Made by a program: the position numbers and the translations under genes. Shown here one piece after another: positions 54,401 to 64,000 of a stretch of DNA of 64,000 bases. Below the pieces are notes generated by a model. The model did not search any database and was not told where the DNA came from. It worked only from the letters and a program-made list of their open reading frames with translations. Origin of the DNA: Diphasiastrum complanatum (taxonomy: Eukaryota > Streptophyta > Lycopodiopsida > Lycopodiales > Lycopodiaceae); assembly GCA_029204225.1 (NCBI GenBank), contig CM055104.1, positions 41,395,390 to 41,459,389 on the forward strand, in the 5' to 3' direction. How positions within the stretch are numbered: the stretch's first letter is position 1; every line of letters starts with the position of its first letter.

Positions 54401-55424
54401 AACTTTTGGCTCACATCCTTCACAAAGCAACGATCATGGGCAAATTCTACTTTCAACTTTTGATCAGTAATGACTCCAACATAAAGTAGATTTTTCTTCA
54501 AACCTCCCTGATCATCCTGTTTTTGCCATCAGGTAGTTGGATTGAAATGGTGCCTATCCCCTTGATCTTGCACACCTCACCATTTGCTTGTGAAACAGAT
54601 GTTCCATAATCCAACACCTTCAAACTACTGAACCAATTCTTGTTGCTTGTCATGTGTCTTGTGGCTCCTGAGTCAATATACCATGCTTGATCATCTTGAT
54701 TAGATGACAATGCAGATATGAAGATGCTAGAGTCTTCAATCTCACCCTCATCGACAAGGTTACCTGCTTGTTTTGGTTTCCCCTTGCCTTGTTCCGCCAG
54801 GAATTTGCAACATTCACTCTTCCAATGGCCCTTTTTACCACAATTGAAGGACTTGCCTTTCTTCTTAGTTTTACTGGAAGATCCCTCATCCTCCTAAGAC
54901 TTGGCAAATTGCTGCTTAGACTTCTTCTTGCCTTTGCCCTCGCCTTGTTTTTGGCGTGTCGCAAGTGCCTGATCGTCAGTATTTTGACGTCTAGCTTTCA
55001 CTTCTCGTCGTTGTTCTTCCTACATCAAGATTTCTGTGAGTTCGTCAAAGATTGGCAATCTTTCTCTTGATGCTATTCTGCTCACAAACATCTGATAGGG
55101 TTCTGCAATGCCGCACAATGCATTGTGCACCAGCTCCACATCACGTAAGCGCTCACCAATAGAATGCAGTTCATCTCTCATTGTCTTGATTCTGGTCATG
55201 TACGTCTGAATGTGCTCTCCTTGCTCCATGCAGGCACTATTCAGCTTTGACTTCAGAAACATGATTCTTGACGGATTTGACGTCTCGAACTGCTCCTTTA
55301 GCACATCCCATGCCTGTCTGGGTGTAATAGCATCACAAATGTGGGTAACGATGTGATCCTTCACTGACAAGTTAATGAAGGTCAAAGCTTTCCTCATCTT
55401 TTTGTCGAATACTTTGATGTCTGC
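51487..55424 (-). pseudogene. Copia family A, copy 2: gag-pol relic
   Basis: Minus strand, high to low coordinates: gag core (AWDVLKEQFETSNPSRIMFL, 55020-55424), zinc knuckle end (KGHWKSECCKFL near 54820), protease (AWYIDSGATRHMTSNKNW, 54498-54710), pre-integrase (ELWHKRLGHLKLGS). Integrase (52851-54227) keeps its D, D and E in LIHTDLCGP, VLRLDSGGEY and VAEHKNRT. The RT follows with [20 protein letters not shown] and YVDDLIIMGNN, and RNase H with DADWGGDYDDRRSTTGY. Breaks: a frameshift near 54500, TAG after WVYRTK (52850), TGA after APHA (52535), and TAG after HIEI. The gag frame continues exactly across Copia-B to 61287-61447. Confidence 0.92.
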
Positions 55425-56077
55425 TGTGAAAAATTGTCAACTAGTAGTATTTTCCTAACTTGAGATTTTGTAGGCCTATGGCCAAATAAAAGTTAGAGAT
55501 AGGTTCATACATGTATGTAGAGGCCCAAAGTATGTGTACACTACTTTTGAGGTCACATTAATTAGAGGAGGTCGAGTGTGGAGCTCTTCTATTGGCTCAT
55601 AATTTGGTGCATTCCTATTTGACCAAATTTCTAGGTATATGGGTGAATCCTATTGGACCCCAATTTTAGCCTATCATAAGACAAGTGGCCAAGAGGCACT
55701 ATGGCTGCTATAAATAGCCATCTCCACGAGTATGTACACATCTCATTTTCATTCTATTGAATGAATGTTATGCTCTTTGAAGGTCCATCTTCTTCTCTCT
55801 CACTTTTTTGTTCATATCTTGCATTCTAGCCACTAGAATTGTGATTTCTTTGTTGCTATGGCTTCACACGTGTGAAATGCAGGTTGTAGGCTCTGAAGTA
55901 CGGACAGGGACAGCAAGTTTCTGTTTGTGGAAGCTTATGATCAGATTTTGATGTTTAGTTGATGTTTAGTATGCTTAACATCACAATTTCTATCATTTTT
56001 TCAATCTAGATGTGCATAACTTCCATGGCCAAGATCTTTATGAAACTTTAGCATCTTTTGGATCTGAGTTTTTCACA
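55425..56077 (+). repeat. Copia-B 5' LTR
   Basis: 653 bp, TGTGAAAAATTGTC...TTTTTCACA. TATAAATA at 55709-55716. The perfect palindrome TTCACACGTGTGAA at 55863-55876 lies downstream of the TATA, inside the expected transcript. Confidence 0.95.
55709..55716 (+). promoter_or_regulatory. Copia-B LTR TATA box
   Basis: TATAAATA in the sequence GGCTGCTATAAATAGCC, 285 bases into the LTR. The same box is at 60918-60925 in the 3' LTR and at 47276-47283 in the related LTR. Confidence 0.75.
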
Positions 56078-56089
56078 TGGTATCAGAGC
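56078..56089 (+). other. Copia-B primer binding site
   Basis: TGGTATCAGAGC directly after the 5' LTR, complementary to initiator Met-tRNA. Confidence 0.92.
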
Positions 56090-56686
56090 ATTAGGCGGCC
56101 AAATGTGCAGGTTTTGCCAGATTTAGAAGAGATTTGTGGGCGAGTTTGCTTTTGTAGCATTCCAATCAAGTTTCTAGCTAAAAATCTTGTTGATTTATGT
56201 GTAGAAATTGGATCTTTGTGATCAAAACATCATTTGTATGCATTTCAATTGAAGTAGGGCGAATTCCCTCTATACTTATCAGAATAAGGAGACAAAAATT
56301 GTTTTGGAAAGAGGGAGATGCAAGATCCAACAAGATCCTATTAGTTTTCCATTCTAGCATATAGTTTTTTGATTCAATTTCTTGCTTCTTCATGTCAAAA
56401 ACTTCAAAATTGATGTAACCCTCTGATTTTCAGTTTGCTGAATGATTCAAGAGTGTATTTCAATCTTAGGAGTGAGGGAAAAGCAAGTATATTGAGGTTT
56501 GGTCTTGGTTTGATCAAGAAATCATAAAACTAGTGGCTAAAATTGAGAAAAAAGTGAGGAAAAGAGAGAAAAAGTAAGGTTTTAGGTTCCAAATCTTTGT
56601 GATTTCTTCTTGTGTTTCATTTGTTGATTCAAGAGAGTGCTTAGTGCATTGGAACAGGTCAAAGATCAGAGATCAATCATTGCAAC
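56090..56686 (+). other. Copia-B leader
   Basis: Untranslated region between primer site and gag ATG. No long frame. Unlike the Copia-C leader, no clear internal repeats were seen. Confidence 0.6.
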
Positions 56687-59600
56687 ATGGCTACAAATGG
56701 AGGCTACATGTTGGAAAGCAATGATAGGCTTACCTCCCTCAACTATTCTACTTGGAAAGTAAGGATGGAGTCTTTGCTTGAGATGAATGAGTTGATGGAT
56801 ATTGTTGTAGGTGTGGAGGAGAGACCTTTGGCACCTCAAGAACAATTGAGGTATGACAAGAGGGCAAAGAAAGCCCTTCACATGATCAAGATGAATGTGA
56901 CAAATGAGCTTATCAAAGAGGTTGGTAAGTGCACATCATCTAGTGAAGCTTGGGAAGCCTTGAAGAAGGTTTATGAATCCAAGTCTACTTCTAGAGTGTT
57001 GACTTTAAGAAGGCAAATCTTTTCTTGTATGCAAAAGAAGAGTGAGAGTGGACATGCTTTTGTTTTGAGAGTTAAAGCATTGAATGATGAGTTAGCATGC
57101 ATTAATGATGGCATAAATAATGAGGAGCTTGTTCAAGTGATTCTCAATGGCTTGTTGGATGATCATGCTAATCTTGTTCAAAGTTATGCTATCCAAAAAT
57201 GTTTACCAAGTGTTGGAGACTTGCAAGAGGTCTTGTTGGCTGAAGAATTCAGGTTGCAAGCAAGAGTGGGAGCATCTTCTACATCTCAAGGAGGAGAAGA
57301 GGAGGCAATGTTCTCTAAAGGCAAGTTCAAGGGCAAAGGTAAAAGCAATTGGTCTAAAGGGCAAGACCAAGGTGAGCACTCTACTTTTGGCAAAAAGAAG
57401 GATAGATCTAAGCTAAAATGTTTCTATTGTGGAGTCAAAGGGCATTTTGCTAGTGATTGTTTCAAGAAAAAGAGGGATCAAGGGGAAAAGCAAACCAATC
57501 TAACTATTGATGAGGGTGGGGATGAGCTTCTTTCAAATGATGCTTTTGTTATGTCATCTTGCTTGTTGGCTAATCATGGAGACATTGATCCTTGGTGGAT
57601 TGATAGTGGAGCCACTTCTCATATGACATATCATAAAGAGTATTTTTCATCTTTAATGGCATTTGATGGTGATAGGAAGGTAATCTATACCGCAAATGAT
57701 GGTGAGTGTGCAATCAAGGGGATTGGCACAATTCCTATTTCACTTTCTACAAATAGGAATATAGAATTGAAAGATGTTTTGCTCATTCCATCCATTACCA
57801 AGAACTTACTTAGTGTAAGCCAAATGCTTGACAAAGGATTCAAAGTTGAGTTTGATGGTGATGCTTGCTTGATCAAAAAGGGGTGTAGTATCATTGCAAA
57901 AGGGAAAAGGCAAGGGAAATTGTTCAAGCTTGATGCATGTGTTGTTGCTAACCAAGTTGGATGCATGGCAAATGAACAAATGTCAATTCAAGAGGTATGG
58001 CATAAAAGGATGGGACATCTCAACTACAAGGCCTTGGAGGTAATAGCCAAAAAGGAGGTAGTAAGGGGACTTCCCAAGTCTCTTACTTGCTTGAATCATG
58101 TTTGTGAAGAATGTGCTTTGTCTAAATCACATAGATTGCCATATACTAGATCTATATCTAGATCTAAGATGCCTTTTTCTCTCTTGCATTCGGATATTCA
58201 TGGTGTTACTACAATTAGCAATGGAGGTGCTAAGATGTATGTAACTTTCATTGATGATTTTAGTAGATTTTGTTGGGTTTATCTACTAAAGAGCAAGGAT
58301 GAGGTGTTTGATGTGTTTGTCAAGTTCAAAGTTGCTATTGAGACTCAATTTACAACCAAAATCAAATGCTTGAGGAGCGACAATGGTGGTGAATACATTT
58401 CTAACAAATTCAAAGCCTTTTGTGATGAGCATGGGATCAAGAGGGAGTACACATGTCCAAGAACACCACAACAAAATGGAGTGGCCGAGAGGAAGAATAG
58501 AACCTTGTGTGAGAGTGTAAAGGCAATGAGATTGAATGCTAATCTTCCTAAACCTTTTTGGAGTGATGCTTTGTTGTGTGCAAATTTCCTTTGCAATAGA
58601 TGGCCAAGTGTTGTATTGGAAGGAAAAACCCCTTTTGAAGCTTTGTTTGGTATGAAGCCTAATGTCAAGTTTCTAAGAACTTTTGGATGCATTTGCTACT
58701 TCAACATTACTCTTGATGATAGAACTAAGGAGGATCCATCTTCAAGAAAGGGCATTTTTGTTGGTTATAGTGAAGTAAGCAAAGCATATAGGATTTATGT
58801 TCCTTCAATCAAGAAAGTGTTCACAAGTAGGGATGTCATTTTTGATGAAAGTAACATTCCAAAAGTTGTTTCAAGTGATGATGGTGTTGTTGCAACTAAT
58901 GTGCTTGATGACAATGGAGTTGATGACACATTGGATGTGGATGTTGAAGAAGCCTCTTCAAGTCAAATTCCAAGGAGAACTCCAAGGCATAAAGTGAAAC
59001 CCTCAAGGCTCACTTATGATGGCAAAGGTAAGCAAGTGGTGGATGGATCCAACTATGCTTTCCTAACTTCTTTTGATGTACCTTCATGTGTAGATGAAGC
59101 AAGGCAAGAAGAGGAATGGATCCAAGCAATGGATCTTGAGTTTGAAGCACTTATGAAGAACAACACATGGAGATTGGTGGAGCTTCCAAAGGGCAAAAGT
59201 GCAATTGGATGCAAATGGATCTTCAAGGTAAAGACAAATCAAGATGGATCTATCAACAAGTTCAAGGCAAGGTTGGTGGCTAAAGGTTATGCTCAAGAGC
59301 ATGGCATTGACTATGAGGAAACCTTTGCACCCGTGGCAAAGATGGTGAGCATAAGAGTAATCATTTCCCTTGCAACTCTTTATGGATGGGATCTTTGGCA
59401 ATTAGACATTTCTAATGCTTTCTTGAATGGTGATCTTGAAGAGGAAGTCTACATGGAGCAACCCGAGAGCTATGTTTCTCATAGCAAGCCTAATCATGTG
59501 TGTTTTCTACAAAAAAGTTTGTATGGTCTTAAGCAAGCACCAAGGAGTTGGTATGCTAGGCTTAACTCTTTTCTACTTTCTCAAAACTTCACTATGAGTG

Positions 59601-60638
59601 AGTATGATCATTCACTTTACTTTAGAATTAGTGCTAATGATGTTACAATCCTTCTAATTTATGTGGATGACATTATTTTAAGTGGAGGGAACAAGGAAGA
59701 TATAGAAGATATCAAGAAAGCACTAAAAAAAGGAATTTGAAGTGCATGATCTTGGTCTTTTGAGCTATATCTTAGGAATAGAAGTAATTAGAACTTCTCA
59801 AATCACTTTTATTTCACAAGAGAAGTATGCTATTTCTATTCTCAATAGATTTCATATGGTAGATGCAAATCCTATTGATACACCTATGGAATCACATGTA
59901 AAGCTAACTATAAGAGGTAATGAAAGATCCTTCGAGGACATTACTCTCTATAGGAAGCTAATAGGTTCTCTTATATATCTAACCATCACAAGACCTGATT
60001 TATCTTATTGTGTTGGTAGATTAAGCCAATTCATGCAAGATCCTAGCATAGAACATTGGAAACTAGGAAAGAGGATCTTGAGATACATCTCGGGAACAAA
60101 AGATTTTGGCATTGTTTATAGAGGATCATCACCTAACTTATTTGGTTTTTCAGATTCAGATTTTGCAGGAGACCTTATGGATAGAAAATCCATAAATGCA
60201 CATGCTATTTTCATAGGTGATGGAGCTATCTCATGGATGTCGAAGAAACAAGCAACTATATCACTTTCTTCTAGTGAGGCCGAGTACAAAGCTTTGACAT
60301 CATGCACAAAGGAGATGGTGTGGATCAAGAGGATGATTATGGAGCTTCATTTGCTGGATTTTTCAGAGAGTCCAATCATCTTTTGTGACAACCTTTCAGC
60401 CCAAAGTCTAGCAAGCAATCCGGTTTTCCATGCAAGGAGCAAACATATCGAGGTGGCTTACCATTTTGTGAGAGAACAAGTGTTGGCAAAAGAGATCAAG
60501 CTTGAACATGTCCCATCAAAGGAATGTGTGGCTGATATCTTTACCAAAGCATTGGGAAAGGACTTATTTTTCAAGCATAGAACAAGTCTTGGTGTACTTT
60601 CTAAATCTATGCTAAAACTAGTTGAAGAGGGAGTGTGA
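56687..60638 (+). pseudogene. Copia-B gag-pol polyprotein, one frameshift
   Basis: 1017 codons are open from MATNGGYMLESNDRL (56687), then a further 298 codons in the next frame (59742-60638). Domains: gag (about 15-230), zinc knuckle CFYCGVKGHFASDC (about 245), protease WWIDSGATSHMTYHKEYF (about 303), integrase with the D-D-E in LLHSDIHGV, LRSDNGGEY and VAERKNRT (about 500-605), RT with GCKWIFKVKTNQDG, DISNAFLNGDLEEEVYMEQP and YVDDIILSGG (about 992), and after the break RNase H with DSDFAGDLMDRKSINAH and SLSSSEAEYKAL. The break is one extra base at a run of seven A followed by GG (59725-59733), between RT and RNase H. Copia-C is open at the same point. The rest has no stop. It is either a fresh mutation or a sequence error. 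Confidence 0.93.
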
Positions 60639-61286
60639 AAAATTGTCAACTAGTAGTATTTTCCTAACTTGAGATTTTGTAGGCCTATGGCCAAATAAAA
60701 GTTAGAGATAGGTTCATACATGTATGTAGAGGCCCAAAGTATGTGTACACTACTTTTGAGGTCACATTAATTAGAGGAGGTCGAGTGTGGAGCTCTTCTA
60801 TTGGCTCATAATTTGGTGCATTCCTATTTGACCAAATTTCTAGGTATATGGGTGAATCCTATTGGACCCCAATTTTAGCCTATCATAAGACAAGTGGCCA
60901 AGAGGCACTATGGCTGCTATAAATAGCCATCTCCACGAGTATGTACACATCTCATTTTCATTCTATTGAATGAATGTTATGCTCTTTGAAGGTCCATCTT
61001 CTTCTCTCTCACTTTTTTGTTCATATCTTGCATTCTAGCCACTAGAATTGTGATTTCTTTGTTGCTATGGCTTCACACGTGTGAAATGCAGGTTGTAGGC
61101 TCTGAAGTACGGACAGGGACAGCAAGTTTCTGTTTGTGGAAGCTTATGATCAGATTTTGATGTTTAGTTGATGTTTAGTATGCTTAACATCACAATTTCT
61201 ATCATTTTTTCAATCTAGATGTGCATAACTTCCATGGCCAAGATCTTTATGAAACTTTAGCATCTTTTGGATCTGAGTTTTTCACA
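60634..61286 (+). repeat. Copia-B 3' LTR
   Basis: 653 bp, no difference from the 5' LTR that I could find. It follows the tract GTTGAAGAGGGAG, and the polyprotein stop codon (60636-60638) lies within it. TATA at 60918-60925, palindrome at 61072-61085. Confidence 0.95.
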
Positions 61287-61447
61287 TCTGCTTCATTTGG
61301 CGGCCTTCTCTCATCACCTGTGATGACTTCCCACACGTCTTTCTCCATCAGTATGTTTTTCATTTTGAATTTCCACACTGCATAGTTGGAAATCCCGTCC
61401 AATTTGCTACTTTCACTCAAAATGGACTCTCCCATGTTTGCCATCAC
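61287..61447 (-). pseudogene. Copia family A, copy 2: gag N-terminus
   Basis: Minus strand from the ATG at 61447: MMANMGESILSESSKLDGIS, NYAVWKFKMKNILMEKDVWE, then GDERRPPNEA at the Copia-B target duplication. Removing Copia-B and one duplication copy continues the frame as DIKVFDKKMRKAL on the far side. Confidence 0.88.
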
Positions 61448-61954
61448 AAAATTGCTTGAAACTTCTGCCTTAGGCTAAGAACAGTATGCCGAGGTCAACA
61501 ATGATGTCAGAAGTTGAAAATAATGACCTGCACTTTTTCCTTTACCAGGCCACTTGTCGCTTTTCCACCAATTTGAAAGCCAAATCGGCGTCGCCTTCCG
61601 AAATGCACTCATTCGTCAACTCCCAACAACGTGCCCAATGGAATGGTGAAATCATTGCTGGCATACTTCGAACACTTTTTCCACTGCAATCACTCTGTTT
61701 TGCTATACCGTACTTGCAGATACAGTTTGGGTGTCCTTCGTTTGGAGGTTATAGCCTTTCGTTTGGGTCAAAACGGGCAAAGGACCCAAAAATAGGGACT
61801 TTTCTAGCTTTTGAACTGTTTATTCACCTTGAAGAAACTCCACTCTTCACTTGTGAAGGGACCCAACTTAACTTTCAGTATGGAAATTTTTAATGAAGTT
61901 GAAGGCCAGAATGCACTTCACTTCTTCAGGGCCCTGTTCAAAGATTACATTGTA
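61448..61954 (-). other. Leader-like segment, origin unclear
   Basis: Lies between the family-A gag start and its partial 5' LTR. It contains neither the expected primer site nor the rest of the LTR. Somewhat less AT-rich than its surroundings. The plus-strand frame at 61486-61893 has no recognised motif. Confidence 0.4.
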
Positions 61955-62108
61955 CATATAGTTGTTCACTCAGGCAACCCATGCATGACCCAGGTTGTCG
62001 TTGGCGGGACGCGTGTCCCGTCGACTTGCCTCGTGGCGAGGCCAACTGATCCTTATTCACTGATAGGACCCGCAGTACAGTAACACAATGATTCTACTTT
62101 AATTCTAA
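61955..62108 (-). repeat. Copia family A 5' LTR, partial
   Basis: On the minus strand the first 154 bases of the LTR (TTAGAATTAAAGTAGAATC... to the ACTATATGTACA block) match 51270-51423. The match then stops abruptly and is replaced by unrelated sequence. Confidence 0.75.
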
Positions 62109-64000
62109 CTATCTGATATGTTGATTACATTGGATCTGTTAGTGTCAGAAGCTTGTCCCTAAATTTGATGCATTAGTAGGGGATTCGAAGTTTGTCAATA
62201 ACTAGAAAGATTCAGAGTGTAATAGTGAACCATGTTAACTCTTTTGCTTAGATCACAAGTTCAGATGTGGATTTGTGGTATCCATCTGATAGGCATGCCA
62301 GCCATCCAAATAAATGGATTCTCCAGCGTTTGGGAACAAGAGATAATTTTTTATAGTGATTGTAGGATAGCTAGATAATCAATTGATCTCTAGAATATCA
62401 GATAAGGCGATAAAGGGTTTTCTGGAAGGAAACGCTGATGGTATGGGACATCAATAATTTTGGAAAGGAAATTCTAGGACTGTAAAGATCTGATGATCAA
62501 TGGTGTGTTTTAGTACCTAGTCGCGATATGGGAAAGAAGAAAACCATTCGATCAAATGTGGGATATTTTGAAAAACTTAGAGGTTTAATCTAGATCCCAA
62601 TGTGGTATCTCATTATTTACAAAATCAGAGGCCCTCAAATCTATTTCTTGCTTTTTTGATTAATCCTTTACTTCTTAGTAAATTCTTGAATATAAGACAT
62701 CAGACTAGTTTATATGAATTCTTTCTAGCATGAAGTTATTCTTCTGAAAGACTGTTATGTCATATAAATTACTACTTTTGTGAATAGACTTGGAATTTAG
62801 ATAAATTCTAAGGTTAAAATGTTTCAATTTCTTAAACCTAGAATATCTCTGTTGCATAAATGGATTTCGATGGAATAGTAGTTTCTATCACTCAGATTGG
62901 AAATACTTGAAGGAGAAGTCTTGTTTGTAATAGCGTGAATCCTTTAATGGAAGTACTTATTACCGACTTTTCTTGGATTTAGATATTTTCATATATCATC
63001 TTTCCAGTTAACTTTTATTGAAATTTATAATTTCTTTAAAAGGAGGGGTGAAATGGTGGGATAAAATTCTATTTGGGAGTCTGTGGATTGCATAGTTTTT
63101 GGAGAAGAACCAACTGTGGTATAGAAATCAGATTTTTCTAGAAGTAATTTAGGATAGATTCAGAGTAAGATGCCTAATTGGAACTTTTCGAATAAGAGAA
63201 ATTCTCTAGAGATTGTGTGGACAATCTAGATCTAGAATAAGTTTGATATTTGAATCATTATCTATTAGTATTATAGTAAAAGGTCAAAGGTTACTAATTC
63301 CATTTTGATTGGAATAGAAGTAAGTTTGATCAAAATATAAGTCTGAAAGTTTTGTATTGGATCAACCTAATCTTAGTTTTAGTACTAGTATTAGAGAGGG
63401 GTTGATTAGTGGGAGAAATAAAGTAATTAGAGGTAAGTGAGATTAGAAAACTATTGAGAGTGAATGTTATTCATCTCAGAGATTTTCCGGATATGTTATT
63501 TACTCATGAGAAATAGAAAATATTTTGTAGCTGAGTTACAAGATCTCAGTGAGATATGTGAGTAACATATGTGGGTTTTGGAGGAATCTACTAGGTAAGA
63601 ATGTGTTTATGTACTAGGTCATAGTGAGATTATTCTCATATGTGCACGATTAATCTTGTATGAATCTAGTGTGTAATCCTAGTTACTAAGGTTATATGGT
63701 GCCGGCGAACATAAGCATATGATCAAGTATTGTCTTGACAGATACTTGCAGAGTTAACAAATCTTTGCATAAAAGATTTATGGATTAACTTATAAATGAT
63801 TTCGATCAGTGTGATGTGGATTCACCAGGAACTGATGGTTTTTTATTTATATTGCTTGTAAGACACATGATTAGTGAATCATTTGGGTTCATCAGTTAAA
63901 ATTATGTGCATTGGATATACATTATTCTTGGGATAGAGTATTCCTTAGTTAAGGATGGGTCTCAGCTCATTAGTGATTGTATTCCAGAGAGCTCAGTTGG
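62109..64000. other. AT-rich, no gene recognised
   Basis: No motif, LTR end, or frame of note on either strand. The composition resembles the first kilobase of the window, so decayed retrotransposon DNA is likely but not shown. Confidence 0.4.

Larger units (their letters stand above)
55425..61286 (+). mobile_element. Copia-B: very young copia retrotransposon
   Basis: 5862 bp, flanked by the duplication TCTGC (55420-55424 and 61287-61291). Two 653-bp LTRs that look identical base for base, Met-tRNA primer site, leader, polyprotein with a single frameshift, polypurine tract. It sits inside gag of the family-A copy. Identical LTRs imply a very recent insertion. It belongs to the same broad lineage as Copia-C. 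Confidence 0.95.
51154..62108 (-). mobile_element. Copia family A, copy 2, split by Copia-B
   Basis: Minus-strand element in which 3' LTR, RNase H, RT, integrase, protease and gag follow one another from 51154 to 55424. Copia-B (55425-61286) then interrupts gag, and the gag start lies at 61447. A partial 5' LTR ends at 62108. The flanks (TTGAC before 51154, CTATC after 62108) do not match as a target duplication, and the 5' LTR is incomplete, so the 5' side has been rearranged. Confidence 0.85.

Noticed and set aside
61486-61893. Plus-strand 135-codon frame before the family-A LTR
   Set aside because: No recognised domain; the minus strand also lacks a convincing frame. Kept only as unexplained leader sequence.
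1-64000. tRNA, rRNA and other RNA genes
   Set aside because: No tRNA-like cloverleaf with internal promoter boxes or rRNA segment was recognised. The TGGTATCAGAGC strings are retrotransposon primer sites, not tRNA genes.

Overview
This 64 kb window is plant nuclear DNA made almost entirely of transposable elements. I see no intact host gene. It holds many LTR retrotransposons of plant Ty1/copia and Ty3/gypsy type with Met-tRNA-like primer sites, one CACTA DNA-transposon end, long AG/CT/CA microsatellites, and a degraded plant-type progesterone 5-beta-reductase (PRISE family) gene. This density of nested, differently aged copies fits a large-genome vascular plant. A gymnosperm or fern is my guess from the style of the elements, not something the sequence proves.

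Layout. 1-1440: decayed gypsy integrase tail with chromodomain, then a gypsy LTR. 1465-3057: 5'-truncated copia of 'family A' with its 3' LTR. 3118-7130: gypsy gag-protease relic followed by a coiled-coil ORF. 7135-13567 (minus): 'Copia-C', complete, one open 1317-codon polyprotein, LTRs differing at one base, 5-bp target duplication. 14150-17408 (minus) and 17432-18115 (plus): copia relics. 18116-19170: LTR-like DNA. About 19205-21598: CACTA-like element with a transposase-associated ORF. 22465-22740: regular 81-bp repeat array. 23896-24982: 5-beta-reductase pseudogene. 25080-26560: GC-rich hairpins, microsatellite and a palindromic repeat cluster. 26600-27474 (minus): gypsy gag with a tRNA-Asp-like primer site. 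28720-29262: copia RNase H relic. 29676-36945: an unrecognised transposase-like pseudogene with exon structure, split by 'Copia-E' (30035-35390). 38683-39610: copia gag. 39660-44983 (minus): gypsy pol relic plus downstream coiled-coil ORF and 3' LTR. 45030-47627: two 3'-terminal copia fragments with LTRs. 51154-62108 (minus): family-A copia, split in its gag by 'Copia-B' (55425-61286), whose two 653-bp LTRs appear identical. 62109-64000: nothing recognised.

How the parts relate. The genes here are gag, protease, integrase, reverse transcriptase and RNase H modules of separate elements, not a host pathway. Nesting gives a relative order. Copia-B is younger than the family-A copy it splits, Copia-C is younger than the DNA around it, and Copia-E landed inside a transposase-like exon. 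Copia-C is the only element that looks fully coding. Copia-B is one frameshift away from that state. I did not find a new defence or metabolic system. The most unusual items are the 81-bp/27-codon repeat array with 32-bp palindromic cores, the transposase-like gene with a cysteine-rich exon, the G-box-type palindrome shared by LTRs of several copia elements, and the family-A LTRs that do not end in TG/CA.
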